This document shows, one piece after another, positions 1-10,912 of a DNA stretch of 64,000 nucleotides. Within the stretch, counting starts at the first letter, position 1. Each line of letters opens with the position of its first letter. The translations under genes and the position numbers were made by a program. The notes under the pieces were generated by a model that ran no database searches, was not told where the DNA came from, and was given only the letters and a program-made list of their open reading frames with translations. Source of the stretch: Rhodococcus sp. IEGM 1379 (GTDB taxonomy: Bacteria; Actinomycetota; Actinomycetes; Mycobacteriales; Mycobacteriaceae); assembly GCF_030056815.1 (NCBI RefSeq), contig NZ_JASHKR010000004.1, positions 125,880 through 189,879 on the forward strand, in the 5' to 3' direction.

Positions 1-78
1 CACCAGAAGTGGGCCGCGTAGTTCTGTGACGTTCGAGTACTCGACAGCACCGAAACGTGTCTCCCCTGAAGCACTCAC
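1..78 (-). CDS. ntpB: V-type ATPase subunit B, N-terminal fragment (cut by window edge)
   Basis: Only the first 26 codons are inside the window. They read from a GTG at 78 into a peptide containing EYSNVTELRGPLLV, the characteristic beginning of V/A-type ATPase B subunits (the non-catalytic nucleotide-binding subunit of the peripheral V1 head). The GTG overlaps the stop codon of the A subunit gene as GTGA, so the two are translationally coupled. The rest of B, and presumably subunit D, lies beyond the left edge. Confidence 0.85.
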   Translation of the reverse strand, partial: MSASGETRFGAVEYSNVTELRGPLLV

Positions 79-1790
79 GGGAGTTCGCCCAGCCGCGCAA
101 GCATGATCTGCTGATGTCCTCGGACTCCCTCGGCGTCGTCGGACGCACACTCCTGTGCGGAACGGATGAGAGGACCGAAGTCCGCATCACCGATCACGGC
201 CGCCGAAACCCCCGCTGTGACCAACTCCGAACACCGCTCGACAACCACCAGAACCGCATCGACCAGCGCCGCCCCCTTCTCTGCCGAGCAGAACGCGTCA
301 TTCGCACTCAATGCGTTCTGCTGCAACACCGATTCGCGCAAAAGTCGCCCGGCAAGGATGGCAATACGCTCCGCGTCGGGCAGCGACTCCACGCCGACCA
401 GTTCGGCCAGACTGGTGAGCCTGTCGGACTCGGCCAGCATCGCGGTGATTCGCGCGCGCCGACGACCCCAGTCGGGATCACCGCGACGACTGTGCCACAG
501 CCCGAGCGCCTTTGAGTCGAGCGAGAACGACACCGCCCACGTCACCGCCGGATAGTGACGCGCGTAGGCCAAGTCGCGATCGAGCGTCCACAGGCAACGC
601 ACAAATCGCTGAGTATGCGCCGTCACCGGTTCGGTCATGTCACCGCCGGACGGCGACACTGCACCGATGATGGTGACGGACCCACGGCGACCACCCAGGG
701 TAACCACGAGGCCCGCTCGCGCGTAGAAGTCTGCCAGTGCGGATGCCAGCCCGGCCGGGTATCCCTCTTCGACCGGGAGAGCCCCTGTCCGCGAGGAGAA
801 CTCACGCAACGCCTCGGCCCAGCGGGATGTCGAATCAGCAATGACGACGACGTGATACCCCATGTCACGGAAGTACTCGGCCACCGTGACCCCGGTGTGA
901 ATACTGGCCTCACGGGCCATCATCGGCATGTTCGAGGTGTTCGCGATGACTACGGTTCGCCTGGTCAGCTTGTCTCCGGTACGGGGGTCCTCGAGTGCTT
1001 CGAGATCGTCGACGACATCAGCCATCTCGTTGCCACGTTCGCCGCAACCGACGTAGACGATGACGTCGGCGTCGCACCACTTCGCTATCTGTTGGAGCAG
1101 CACGGTCTTCCCGGTCCCGAAACCGCCAGGCACCGCCGCGGTACCGCCACGCGCAACGGGAACGAGTAGGTCGAGGACGCGCTGACCGGTATGCAACCCT
1201 TCGACGTCGTCGATTCGCAGGCGAAAGGGACGGACCCGACGAACGGGCCACGTGGTGACCATCGTGATGTCGACGCCGCCCACGCTCGCGATAACCTCGT
1301 CCTCCGGATACGTTCCGGCGGCGATGATCTCGGCGAGTCCGTGCACCCCCGGCGGCACGAGTACCCGCAGTGGTAACGCATCTTCTCCCCCGACAACGCC
1401 GATTTCGTCACCCGATTTCAGGCTCGTCCCCGAACTGGCCGACGGTGTGAACGACCAACAGTGTTCCGTATCGCGCACCTGCCGCTCTCCCCCGGGCACG
1501 AGCCAGGTTCCGGCGTCGGTCAACGGCCGAAGCAGGCCGTCGAAAATTCCGCCGAGCAGACCCGGCCCCAACCTGGCCGACAGCGGCGCTCCCTCTGCCA
1601 CCACGGAAGCACCCGGAGCCAGCCCGCCAGTGTCCTCGTACGCCTGGATCGTGATGCGCCCATTAGTGATCGAGACGATCTCACCCCGCACTCGACGCTC
1701 GCCCAGCGCAACGACGTCGAACATCGACACGTTCGAGAGGTCCTCTACTTCGACCAATGATCCGGAAACCCGAGTGACCCGAGCGCTCAC
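75..1790 (-). CDS. ntpA: V-type ATPase catalytic subunit A
   Basis: Catalytic nucleotide-binding subunit of a V/A-type rotary ATPase, about 571 aa and close to the usual 580-600. The P-loop GGFGTGKT lies near residues 222-229 and is followed by GCGERGNEM, which carries the catalytic glutamate. The N-terminal part forms the beta-barrel (VSGSLVEVE) and the non-homologous-region insert typical of A subunits. A GTG at 1799 is also in frame, but the GTG at 1790 makes a GTGA overlap with the stop of the E gene, the same arrangement as at the A/B junction, so it is preferred. It is the seventh gene of an eight-gene operon seen here. The machine either uses ATP to pump H+ or Na+ across the membrane or makes ATP; the direction cannot be read from sequence. 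Confidence 0.93.
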   Translation of the reverse strand: MSARVTRVSGSLVEVEDLSNVSMFDVVALGERRVRGEIVSITNGRITIQAYEDTGGLAPGASVVAEGAPLSARLGPGLLGGIFDGLLRPLTDAGTWLVPGGERQVRDTEHCWSFTPSASSGTSLKSGDEIGVVGGEDALPLRVLVPPGVHGLAEIIAAGTYPEDEVIASVGGVDITMVTTWPVRRVRPFRLRIDDVEGLHTGQRVLDLLVPVARGGTAAVPGGFGTGKTVLLQQIAKWCDADVIVYVGCGERGNEMADVVDDLEALEDPRTGDKLTRRTVVIANTSNMPMMAREASIHTGVTVAEYFRDMGYHVVVIADSTSRWAEALREFSSRTGALPVEEGYPAGLASALADFYARAGLVVTLGGRRGSVTIIGAVSPSGGDMTEPVTAHTQRFVRCLWTLDRDLAYARHYPAVTWAVSFSLDSKALGLWHSRRGDPDWGRRRARITAMLAESDRLTSLAELVGVESLPDAERIAILAGRLLRESVLQQNALSANDAFCSAEKGAALVDAVLVVVERCSELVTAGVSAAVIGDADFGPLIRSAQECASDDAEGVRGHQQIMLARLGELP

Positions 1791-2311
1791 GGTTCCCACA
1801 ACCCGGCGATCCGCGCATCGAGCCGCTCGACTGCATAATCGGCGAGCGCCTCGAGAGAGAGCACCGCGCGGTGTCCCCGAGTCTGTGCGACGACGCCTCC
1901 GGAGAAGTGCTCCAGTACCGTTGCATCGGGTCCGAGGAGTTCTCGGGCGCGGCGATCCAGTACCGCGCGCATGTTCGGGTAGTCAATGTCATCGATCAGT
2001 GCCACGACAGCGGCTCGGACGCGGGTGCGCAGATCCTCCTCCACTTCTCGTTGTGCGTTCAAGACGATGCTGCGCGCTTCCCGCCGCGCCCGCCCGCGTT
2101 CGGCGCCGAGGATCTCTTCGGCATCCGCTTCGCCGCGCGCCCTGGCCTCGGCTCGGCTATCGTCCGCTTGCATCTGCGCCAGTGCGAGCGTCGCTGCGGC
2201 ATCCGAACGTGCTTGCTTTACAAGTCGATCCGCGTCGCGGCGGGCGTTGGCCAGCAATTCTGCTCTCACGGGCCCGAGAGCATCGGCCACCCGACTCGAA
2301 ACCTCGGTCAT
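1787..2311 (-). CDS. ntpE: V-type ATPase subunit E (peripheral stalk)
   Basis: 174 aa. The N-terminal two thirds is a long charged, Ala/Arg/Glu-rich helix predicted to form a coiled coil (about residues 10-110). The C-terminal globular part reads RELLGPDATVLEHFSGGVVAQ, which fits the E-subunit C-terminal domain that attaches the peripheral stalk to the A3B3 head. The start ATG overlaps the stop of the preceding F gene (ATGA), and the stop overlaps the A gene start, so it is tightly coupled in the operon. Its partner in the stalk is probably the coiled-coil protein encoded at 5328-5762. Confidence 0.85.
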   Translation of the reverse strand: MTEVSSRVADALGPVRAELLANARRDADRLVKQARSDAAATLALAQMQADDSRAEARARGEADAEEILGAERGRARREARSIVLNAQREVEEDLRTRVRAAVVALIDDIDYPNMRAVLDRRARELLGPDATVLEHFSGGVVAQTRGHRAVLSLEALADYAVERLDARIAGLWEP

Positions 2312-2529
2312 GCTGGAATCACCACCATGAGGTGTTGCAGCGAGGCGCTGCGTTCCGGCCCGAGAGCCGCGGCGACGCGTGCTGTCACGATGACCACTGC
2401 CACGTCGTCACCCAATTCGTCCCACACGGCACGAACGGTGTCGTCGTCTTCTGCAGGCATCACCACGGCTCCACCGAGCGCGAAGCCCTGTATGTCTGCG
2501 AGCTCACCCAGCGCAACGACCCTGTCCAT
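2308..2529 (-). CDS. ntpF: V-type ATPase subunit F (central stalk)
   Basis: Small protein of 73 aa. MDRVVALGE followed by GFALGGAVVMPAEDDDTV and a DDVAVVIVTARVA strand matches the Rossmann-like fold of subunit F, which sits in the central rotor stalk with subunit D. It is shorter than the usual ~100 aa. The chosen ATG at 2529 lies 7 nt after the subunit K stop; a longer reading overlaps the K gene and lacks F-like sequence. Operon position between K and E supports the assignment. Confidence 0.75.
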   Translation of the reverse strand: MDRVVALGELADIQGFALGGAVVMPAEDDDTVRAVWDELGDDVAVVIVTARVAAALGPERSASLQHLMVVIPA

Positions 2530-2536
2530 CTGACCG

Positions 2537-4346
<1,810 letters not shown>

Positions 4347-4368
4347 GCGCCTCGGCTCCCCACCGATG

Positions 4369-5331
4369 TCACGCCACCCCATCGAATGCCTCTGTCACCG
4401 TTTCGTATTCGCGAACCACACCGGCACCACCTCCGCGCGCTGCAGATTCGAGTGCTGCGCGCACGCGCCACGCATCAGCAGCCAAGACCGCCAGCACACC
4501 CACAACCGGCGGACGGGAGAATTCGGATCGACGCATGAGTTCGAAACCGTCACTTTCGATCCGCTGCCACCACCTACTCTCCGCACGCCACAAGTCCGTA
4601 GGTTCATCAACATCACGCAGCACCCATTGCGTGTCTCTCGGCAGACGGGAAGACAGTCCCGACACGGTCGTGGATCGAGCTGTCGCCGATACGAATTCCG
4701 ACCCGAGAATTCGAGATGCGCGATAAGCGAGGGGCTTGGGAAAATCGCGAGTTCCCAGTACGGATTCCCGAACCACTAGCAGCGCCGACGCCGCCCGCGC
4801 CCATCCGGCGGCCTCGGGAATGAGCGCAGCAACTCGATCTGCCCACGCCAACCTAATACCGACTTCAATCCCCCACGCCGTCTCACCGCCGATGTCCTTC
4901 CAGCGAGACGTACTGAGCGCCAATCGAATGCCCTTCGGCGAGGAGGCTCCGGCCAGCCGAGACCACGCCGTATCGAGCGCACCCAAACTGTATGTCGGGC
5001 CTTCCATCTCGCCGCCGATGCCATACAGACGTTCATCGATATTGGCAATTTCGAATCCCCGGGCAAGGAGACGAAGAGCATGCACACCCGCGCTGGGCAA
5101 CCAGCCGGCGAGCACTCGCAGGTGCCACAGAAGTGTTGCCCCGACACGGTGTTGTGCTTCCCCGAGCGTGTCGCCGACTCGAACATCATGTCCGTACGGC
5201 GTCGAGGCCAGAACGGACAGTGCCGCAGGAAGATCGGGACACAGCGCAAGATCGTGTGCGCCGGCCGCGCCGAGACGCCTCCGGGCGAGCGCGCGGGCCC
5301 GAACCGTACCCGCCACCCACGACGCACTCAC
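4369..5331 (-). CDS. ntpC: V-type ATPase subunit C/d-like (rotor coupling subunit)
   Basis: 320 aa, starting at a GTG that overlaps the preceding stop as GTGA. It is a mostly helical soluble protein with segments such as NIDERLYGIGGEMEGPTYSLG that fit the AC39/subunit d family, which caps the c-ring and links it to the central stalk. Sequence similarity is weaker than for A or K, so the call rests partly on length and on its place between the stalk gene and subunit I. Confidence 0.7.
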   Translation of the reverse strand: MSASWVAGTVRARALARRRLGAAGAHDLALCPDLPAALSVLASTPYGHDVRVGDTLGEAQHRVGATLLWHLRVLAGWLPSAGVHALRLLARGFEIANIDERLYGIGGEMEGPTYSLGALDTAWSRLAGASSPKGIRLALSTSRWKDIGGETAWGIEVGIRLAWADRVAALIPEAAGWARAASALLVVRESVLGTRDFPKPLAYRASRILGSEFVSATARSTTVSGLSSRLPRDTQWVLRDVDEPTDLWRAESRWWQRIESDGFELMRRSEFSRPPVVGVLAVLAADAWRVRAALESAARGGGAGVVREYETVTEAFDGVA

Positions 5332-5762
5332 GAATGCGCCCCCTTCAACACATTTCGAGCTAGGTCAAGGGCTCTATCGACGTATGCCGGAAGTCGATCC
5401 GCAGCTCGACTCCGCACCGCAGCCGCGTCCAGCTCCGCCGCAGCCAATGCTGCCTGGGACACCTGCTGTGCCCGTTCTCCGGCACTTGCCATCGCAGCGG
5501 CACGTACATCCTCGAGTTCGTTCCCGGCTGATTCGACGAGGACATGCGCCTTTTCCTTTGCTTCACAACGGATTTGATCTGCATCGAAACTAGCCTGTTC
5601 ACGAATTCGGCGAGCATGCGCCACAACACCGGAAAGCTCACCGAAAACGGGTTCAAGCTCCGCCGCGAGTTCCAAAGGCCGATCGGCCGGTACACCCACA
5701 GCGGCCGCTGCGCCGGGGGCACCCGCAGGCCGGAAGCGCTCGAGAAAGTTGTCGAACCTCAA
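5328..5762 (-). CDS. V-type ATPase stalk subunit G/H-like coiled-coil protein
   Basis: 144 aa, first gene of the operon. Residues about 40-140 form one long amphipathic helix rich in Ala, Glu and Arg, as in subunit G/H, which pairs with subunit E in the peripheral stalk. The start is a TTG at 5762 with GGGAGG nine bases upstream. There is little sequence-specific signature, so the role is inferred from coiled-coil character and operon context. The upstream region (5763-5956) is shared with the divergent kdp operon and must hold both promoters. Confidence 0.65.
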   Translation of the reverse strand: MRFDNFLERFRPAGAPGAAAAVGVPADRPLELAAELEPVFGELSGVVAHARRIREQASFDADQIRCEAKEKAHVLVESAGNELEDVRAAAMASAGERAQQVSQAALAAAELDAAAVRSRAADRLPAYVDRALDLARNVLKGAHS

Positions 5763-5893
5763 CGCCGAGCACCTCCCGGAATTGTCTGCGATCTATCCAT
5801 ACTCGCAATGTCTGAGTCAATTGGGAAGGACGATCGGGCAGGACGGCGGTTCCCTAAAGCGTTGGTGAAGGTGCACGATGGGAAGTGGCACCC

Positions 5894-5922
5894 AAAACCC
5901 TCGAGGTGGGCGCGAGGGTTTT
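5894..5922 (+). terminator. Perfect 10-bp hairpin with T-run in the kdp leader (possible attenuator)
   Basis: AAAACCCTCG (5894-5903), a 9-nt loop, then CGAGGGTTTT (5913-5922). On the plus strand this is a GC-rich stem ending in T residues, i.e. an intrinsic-terminator shape, and it lies 34 nt upstream of the first codon of the kdp operon. There is no plus-strand gene before it for it to terminate, so it may attenuate kdp transcription. It could also simply insulate the divergent promoters. Confidence 0.5.
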
Positions 5923-5956
5923 CGTGAATCCTCACAGCCTCCGACAAGGAGCAAAA

Positions 5957-6040
5957 ATGCCTGTTCTAGCGTTCGTTGTACTGACGGTGATGATCTTCGT
6001 CGTGCTGGTCTTGGTGCAACGAGCGGTGGAGCGATTGTGA
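5957..6040 (+). CDS. 27-residue single-helix membrane peptide before kdpF
   Basis: Starts ATG at 5957 with AAGGAG six bases upstream and encodes [20 protein letters not shown] followed by a short basic/acidic tail. It is almost entirely one membrane helix. Its TGA overlaps the GTG of kdpF (GTGA). A similar tiny ORF sits in the same place in the second kdp operon (58848-58940), which argues that it is a real gene. Function unknown; a Kdp-associated micropeptide is an inference. Confidence 0.6.
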   Translation: MPVLAFVVLTVMIFVVLVLVQRAVERL

Positions 6041-6126
6041 GCATCTCCAACGTCGTCGGCCTGATACTCGCGGTGTCGCTTGCCTGCTTCCTGATCGTCG
6101 CGCTTCTCTTCCCAGAGAGGTTCTAG
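6037..6126 (+). CDS. kdpF: K+-transporting ATPase subunit F, first Kdp system
   Basis: 29 aa from a GTG: a single hydrophobic helix ending in LLFPERF, the typical KdpF C-terminus (P-E-R-F). KdpF is a lipid-like stabilising subunit of the KdpFABC complex. Its stop TAG shares its last base with the GTG of kdpA. It overlaps the preceding micro-ORF as well, so all are coupled. Confidence 0.85.
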   Translation: MSISNVVGLILAVSLACFLIVALLFPERF

Positions 6127-7796
6127 TGTCGACCGCGACCTCCGGGATCCTGTTCGCGGCATCCCTTGTGCTCGCGTTGGCGCTGGTACACGTACCGCTG
6201 GGCGATTACATGTACCGGGTGTACAGCGGGACAAAGCATTCCCGCGTGGAACGAGGAATCTACCGTGCGATCGGTGCCGACCCTGACCGTGAGCAAGCCT
6301 GGCCGGTCTATACCCGCAGCGTGCTGGCGTTTTCGGCAGTGAGCATTCTCTTCCTGTTCGGACTTCAGTTGGTACAACAGCATCTGCCACTGCATCTGCC
6401 TGATCCGGCCACCGAGATGACGCCGTCACTGGCGTGGAACACCGCTGTCAGCTTCGTGACGAACACGAACTGGCAGGCATATTCGGGCGAATCCACGATG
6501 GGGCACGTGGTCCAGATGGCCGGTCTCGGAGTTCAGAACTTCATGTCGGCAGCGGTGGGCATTGCTGTGGCGATGGCACTTGTTCGCGGATTTGCCCGCA
6601 AACGCACCGGCGAACTCGGAAATTTCTGGGTAGATCTGATCCGCGGCACCCTGCGCATCCTGCTCCCGATCGCCGTGATTGCCTCCATAGTGCTGATCGC
6701 CGGCGGCGTCATCCAGAACTTCCACCTCGGCACCGAGGTCGTCAATCCCCTCAGTGGCACCGCACAGACCATCACCGGCGGACCGGTGGCCAGCCAAGAA
6801 GCAATAAAGTTGTTGGGCACCAACGGCGGTGGATTCTACAACGCAAATTCTGCCCACCCCTTCGAGAATCCGACCGCCTGGACGAACTGGGTCGAGGTCG
6901 TCCTGATGCTGGCGATAAGCTTCTCGCTGCCACGAACCTTCGGCCGGATGGTGGGCAGCAAAAAGCAGGGGTACGCGATTGCCGCGGTGATGGCCACCTT
7001 GTCCATCGTGAGCGTCACCATCATGAACCTTGTCCAACTACAGCACCATGGATCGGTACCCACGGCGGTCGGAGCGTCGATGGAGGGCGTGGAACAGCGG
7101 TTCGGCGTCGCCGATTCGGCGGCTTTCGCAACGTCGACGACATTGACCTCCACCGGCGCCACCAGTTCGGCCCACGATTCGTACACCAGCCTGGGCGGAT
7201 TGATGGCGATGTTCAACATGCAACTCGGCGAGGTCGCACCGGGCGGCGCAGGCTCTGGCCTGTACGGGATGCTCATCCTCGCCGTCATCACCGTCTTCAT
7301 AGCCGGGCTCATGGTCGGCCGCACCCCGGAGTACCTCGACAAGAAGATCACAGCACGCGAAATCAAACTTGCTGCGTCCTATTTTCTGGTCACCCCTCTC
7401 ATCGTCCTGGTCGGAACTGCCACTGCCAGCGCGTTTCCGGCCCAACGTGCGGCCATGCTCAACACAGGGCCGCACGGCCTGTCCGAAGTCCTCTACGCGT
7501 TCACATCGGCAGCCAACAACAACGGCTCCGCCTTCGCCGGACTGTCCGCAAATACCTTGTGGTACAACACCGCTCTCGGAATCGCAATGGTGTTCGGCCG
7601 GTTCCTGCCGATCATCCTCGTGCTGGCACTGGCCGGTTCACTTGCCAGGCAAGGCACCATTCCGAAATCGATAGGCACCCTGCCGACACACCGACCACAG
7701 TTCATCGGCATGGTCGTCGTCGTCACCCTGATCCTGGTCGCGCTCACCTTCCTCCCCGCGCTTGCACTCGGACCCCTGGCGGAAGGGATCCACTGA
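6126..7796 (+). CDS. kdpA: K+-transporting ATPase subunit A, first Kdp system
   Basis: 556 aa, the K+-binding and translocating subunit of the inner-membrane Kdp pump, a member of the superfamily of K+ transporters. Selectivity-filter loops are recognisable: [33 protein letters not shown] and [11 protein letters not shown]. About ten membrane helices. Start GTG at 6126 directly at the kdpF stop; the stop TGA shares a base with the kdpB start. Length and motifs indicate an intact transporter. Confidence 0.95.
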   Translation: MSTATSGILFAASLVLALALVHVPLGDYMYRVYSGTKHSRVERGIYRAIGADPDREQAWPVYTRSVLAFSAVSILFLFGLQLVQQHLPLHLPDPATEMTPSLAWNTAVSFVTNTNWQAYSGESTMGHVVQMAGLGVQNFMSAAVGIAVAMALVRGFARKRTGELGNFWVDLIRGTLRILLPIAVIASIVLIAGGVIQNFHLGTEVVNPLSGTAQTITGGPVASQEAIKLLGTNGGGFYNANSAHPFENPTAWTNWVEVVLMLAISFSLPRTFGRMVGSKKQGYAIAAVMATLSIVSVTIMNLVQLQHHGSVPTAVGASMEGVEQRFGVADSAAFATSTTLTSTGATSSAHDSYTSLGGLMAMFNMQLGEVAPGGAGSGLYGMLILAVITVFIAGLMVGRTPEYLDKKITAREIKLAASYFLVTPLIVLVGTATASAFPAQRAAMLNTGPHGLSEVLYAFTSAANNNGSAFAGLSANTLWYNTALGIAMVFGRFLPIILVLALAGSLARQGTIPKSIGTLPTHRPQFIGMVVVVTLILVALTFLPALALGPLAEGIH

Positions 7797-9946
7797 TGTC
7801 CACAACGACGATTCCGGAGTACTCCGGTCCATCGAAACCACCGAACCCGGCCAGTCGGGTGCGCAGTGGTGTCGTGGATCCGAAAATGATGGTTAAAGCA
7901 CTGCCCGACGCGGTACGCAAGCTCGACCCGCGCACTCTCTGGCGCAATCCCGTGATGTTCATCGTCGAGATCGGAGCAATCTGGAGCACAGTTCTGGCCG
8001 TCACGGATTCAACGTGGTTTGCCTGGTCGATTGTCTTCTGGCTCTGGCTGACGGTGATTTTCGCCAACCTCGCCGAGGCTGTTGCCGAAGGCCGAGGGAA
8101 GGCTCAAGCAGACACTCTCCGCCGTGCCAAAACCGACATGATCGCGCGCCGCCTGAAGAATTGGCGTCCCGGAGCTGCCGTCACCGAAGAGCAAGTGCCC
8201 GCGCCGCAACTCCAGCAAGGTGACGTCGTGCTCGTGACAGCGGGGCAGACCATTCCCGGCGACGGAGATGTCGTGGAAGGCATTGCATCCGTGGATGAGT
8301 CGGCGATCACCGGTGAATCCGCCCCGGTGATTCGCGAATCGGGAGGCGACCGATCCGCAGTTACGGGCGGCACTCAAGTGCTCTCGGATCGTGTCGTCGT
8401 CAAGATCACTCAGAAGCCTGGTGAGAGCTTCATCGACCGGATGATCGGGCTCGTCGAAGGTGCGAACCGGCAGAAGACACCGAACGAGATCGCCCTCAAT
8501 ATCCTGCTGGCAGCATTGACAATTATCTTTATTTTCGCAGTGGCTACCTTGCAGCCTCTGGCCATCTATTCCAAAGCCAACAATCCCGGCGTTCCCGACA
8601 CGTCAGCCTTGGACACAAACGGTGTCACCGGCATCGTCATGGTGTCACTGCTGGTCTGTTTGATCCCGACCACGATCGGGGCCCTGCTTTCAGCTATCGG
8701 CATCGCCGGAATGGACCGCCTGGTGCAACGAAATGTCTTGGCGATGTCGGGACGTGCGGTCGAGGCGGCCGGCGATGTCAACACTCTGTTATTGGACAAG
8801 ACCGGCACCATCACGCTGGGCAACAGGCAGGCCTCACAGTTCTTTCCGGTGTCGGGAGTGACCGAAAACGAACTTGCCGATGCGGCGCAGCTTTCGAGCC
8901 TCTCGGACGAAACCCCGGAGGGGCGATCGATCGTGGTGTACGCCAAGTCTGCGTACGGGCTGCGCGAACGCAGTCCAGGCGAACTCGCACAGGCGAATTG
9001 GGTCGCATTCACCGCACAGACACGGATGTCTGGTGTCGATCTCGCCGACGGGCGCCAACTGCGGAAGGGGGCTGCTGCTGCGGTTGCGGGTTGGGTCCGT
9101 CGCCTCGGCGGCGAGGTTCCTGCGCACCTCGGCGAGCTCACCGATGGTATTTCCGCGGCCGGTGGAACACCGCTGGTCGTCGGCGAGGTCAAGGACGGTC
9201 GGGCTGCGGTACTGGGCGCCATCTACCTCAAGGACATCGTCAAGCGGGGCATGCGGGAGAGGTTCGACGAGATGCGCCGGATGGGTATCCGCACTGTGAT
9301 GATCACCGGCGACAACCCGCTGACAGCGAAAGCAATTGCCGAGGAAGCCGGCGTCGACGACTTCTTGGCCGAGGCAACACCCGAGGACAAACTGGCGCTC
9401 ATCCGACGTGAACAGGGTGACGGCAAGCTTGTCGCGATGACGGGTGACGGCACCAACGATGCGCCTGCATTGGCGCAAGCCGACGTAGGTGTGGCCATGA
9501 ACACCGGAACCTCAGCGGCAAAAGAAGCCGGCAACATGGTGGATCTGGACTCCGATCCGACCAAGCTCATCGAGATCGTGAAGATCGGTAAGCAGCTGCT
9601 CATCACGCGCGGCGCTCTGACGACGTTCTCGATCGCCAACGACATCGCCAAGTACTTCGCCATCATTCCGGCCCTGTTCGTGACCATGTTCCCCGGACTC
9701 GACCGACTCAACATCATGCGGTTGCACAGTCCTCAATCGGCGATCCTGTCGGCCGTCATCTTCAACGCCATCATCATCGTCGCTCTGATCCCGTTGTCAC
9801 TGCGAGGTGTGAAATACCGACCGAGCAGCGCCGCACAACTACTGAGCCGCAACCTGTACATCTACGGCCTCGGTGGAGTCATCGCCCCGTTCGTGGGGAT
9901 CAAGCTCCTCGACCTGATCGTCCGATTCCTCCCTGGGATGTCATGA
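7796..9946 (+). CDS. kdpB: K+-transporting ATPase subunit B (P-type ATPase), first Kdp system
   Basis: 716 aa. ATP-hydrolysing subunit. It has the phosphorylation motif LLLDKTGT with the aspartate at residue 334, the actuator motif SAITGES, and the hinge motif [30 protein letters not shown] near residue 60 is typical of KdpB. All catalytic residues appear intact. The ATG at 7796 overlaps the kdpA stop by one base. Confidence 0.96.
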   Translation: MSTTTIPEYSGPSKPPNPASRVRSGVVDPKMMVKALPDAVRKLDPRTLWRNPVMFIVEIGAIWSTVLAVTDSTWFAWSIVFWLWLTVIFANLAEAVAEGRGKAQADTLRRAKTDMIARRLKNWRPGAAVTEEQVPAPQLQQGDVVLVTAGQTIPGDGDVVEGIASVDESAITGESAPVIRESGGDRSAVTGGTQVLSDRVVVKITQKPGESFIDRMIGLVEGANRQKTPNEIALNILLAALTIIFIFAVATLQPLAIYSKANNPGVPDTSALDTNGVTGIVMVSLLVCLIPTTIGALLSAIGIAGMDRLVQRNVLAMSGRAVEAAGDVNTLLLDKTGTITLGNRQASQFFPVSGVTENELADAAQLSSLSDETPEGRSIVVYAKSAYGLRERSPGELAQANWVAFTAQTRMSGVDLADGRQLRKGAAAAVAGWVRRLGGEVPAHLGELTDGISAAGGTPLVVGEVKDGRAAVLGAIYLKDIVKRGMRERFDEMRRMGIRTVMITGDNPLTAKAIAEEAGVDDFLAEATPEDKLALIRREQGDGKLVAMTGDGTNDAPALAQADVGVAMNTGTSAAKEAGNMVDLDSDPTKLIEIVKIGKQLLITRGALTTFSIANDIAKYFAIIPALFVTMFPGLDRLNIMRLHSPQSAILSAVIFNAIIIVALIPLSLRGVKYRPSSAAQLLSRNLYIYGLGGVIAPFVGIKLLDLIVRFLPGMS

Positions 9947-9947
9947 C

Positions 9948-10886
9948 ATGCGTACCTCACCGTGGATTCGACAGCATCTCGCCGCGGTACGGGCCCTGCT
10001 CGTATTGACCGTGATCACCGGCATCGTCTACCCGCTCGCGATCTGGGCGGTTGCCTCACTTCCTGGCCTACACGACAAGGCCGAGGGCTCGATTGTCGAG
10101 ATCAACGGGCAAGCTGTCGGCAGCGCGCTGGTCGGTCAACTGTTCACCGATTCCGACGGCAATCCCCTCCCACAGTTCTTCCAGAGTCGTCCGTCCGAAG
10201 CCGGCGACGGATACGACCCGACCTCGACCGGCGCGAGCAACCTCGGCCCCGAGAGCGTGGTGGATACCCCGGGCGATCCGGCACTGATCAGAACTGGAGT
10301 CACCCCCGCCGAGTCGGGGTACAAGGCGAGTCTGCTCACCTCCGTGTGTTCCCGCAGTCGGGCCGTCGGAGCACTCGAAGGCGTTGACGGCACTCGGCCT
10401 TTCTGCACACCGGGCGGGGTCGGGGCAGTGCTCTCGGTGATCGGCTCCCGGGACTCCCTCGGAAACGTCGTCCATCCCACCCGGGTGATCAGTGTCAACG
10501 AGCAGTGCTCCACCGACTCCTACACTCCGAGAACGCCGTTCATCACGGAGTACGAAGGCGTGCCGGTGGAGTGCGCCACGTTCGGCGAAAACTATTCGAT
10601 CGGCCAGATCGTGCCGATCCGCGGAGACGGCCCGGCTGATCCAGTTGTCCCGGCCGACGCTGTCACGGCCAGTGGCAGCGGATTGGACCCACATATCTCG
10701 CCAGAATATGCGGAAATTCAAGCCTCCCGGGTGGCGAGTGCGCGCGGAGTCACCGTCGACCAGATCAGAGCGCTGATCCACGACAACCAGGACGGACGGA
10801 CACTGGGTTTCCTCGGAGAACCAGGCATCAATGTTCTTCTCCTGAATATCGAACTGGACCAACGGTATCCGCCGGCCACCCGCTAA
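9948..10886 (+). CDS. kdpC: K+-transporting ATPase subunit C with a large insertion, first Kdp system
   Basis: 312 aa, against about 190-220 for ordinary KdpC (216 for the second copy in this window). The N-terminal membrane helix and the C-terminal signature (ASGSGLDPHISPEYA ... DQIRALI ... GFLGEPGINVLLLNIEL) are normal. Between roughly residues 118 and 230 there is an extra segment of about 110 aa with four cysteines (in TSVCSR, RPFCTP, NEQCST and VECATF). KdpC sits on the periplasmic/outer face in the complex, so the insert would probably be extracytoplasmic and could form disulfides. The start is 1 nt after the kdpB stop. Confidence 0.9.
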   Translation: MRTSPWIRQHLAAVRALLVLTVITGIVYPLAIWAVASLPGLHDKAEGSIVEINGQAVGSALVGQLFTDSDGNPLPQFFQSRPSEAGDGYDPTSTGASNLGPESVVDTPGDPALIRTGVTPAESGYKASLLTSVCSRSRAVGALEGVDGTRPFCTPGGVGAVLSVIGSRDSLGNVVHPTRVISVNEQCSTDSYTPRTPFITEYEGVPVECATFGENYSIGQIVPIRGDGPADPVVPADAVTASGSGLDPHISPEYAEIQASRVASARGVTVDQIRALIHDNQDGRTLGFLGEPGINVLLLNIELDQRYPPATR

Positions 10887-10912
10887 AGGAACACAACACA
10901 CGCAGGAGACGA

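Noticed and set aside
6434..9946. One very long plus-strand frame apparently fusing a 450-residue stretch to KdpB
   Set aside because: The first part is a shifted reading of kdpA with no homologous motifs. KdpB has its own ATG at 7796 with a one-base overlap to kdpA.
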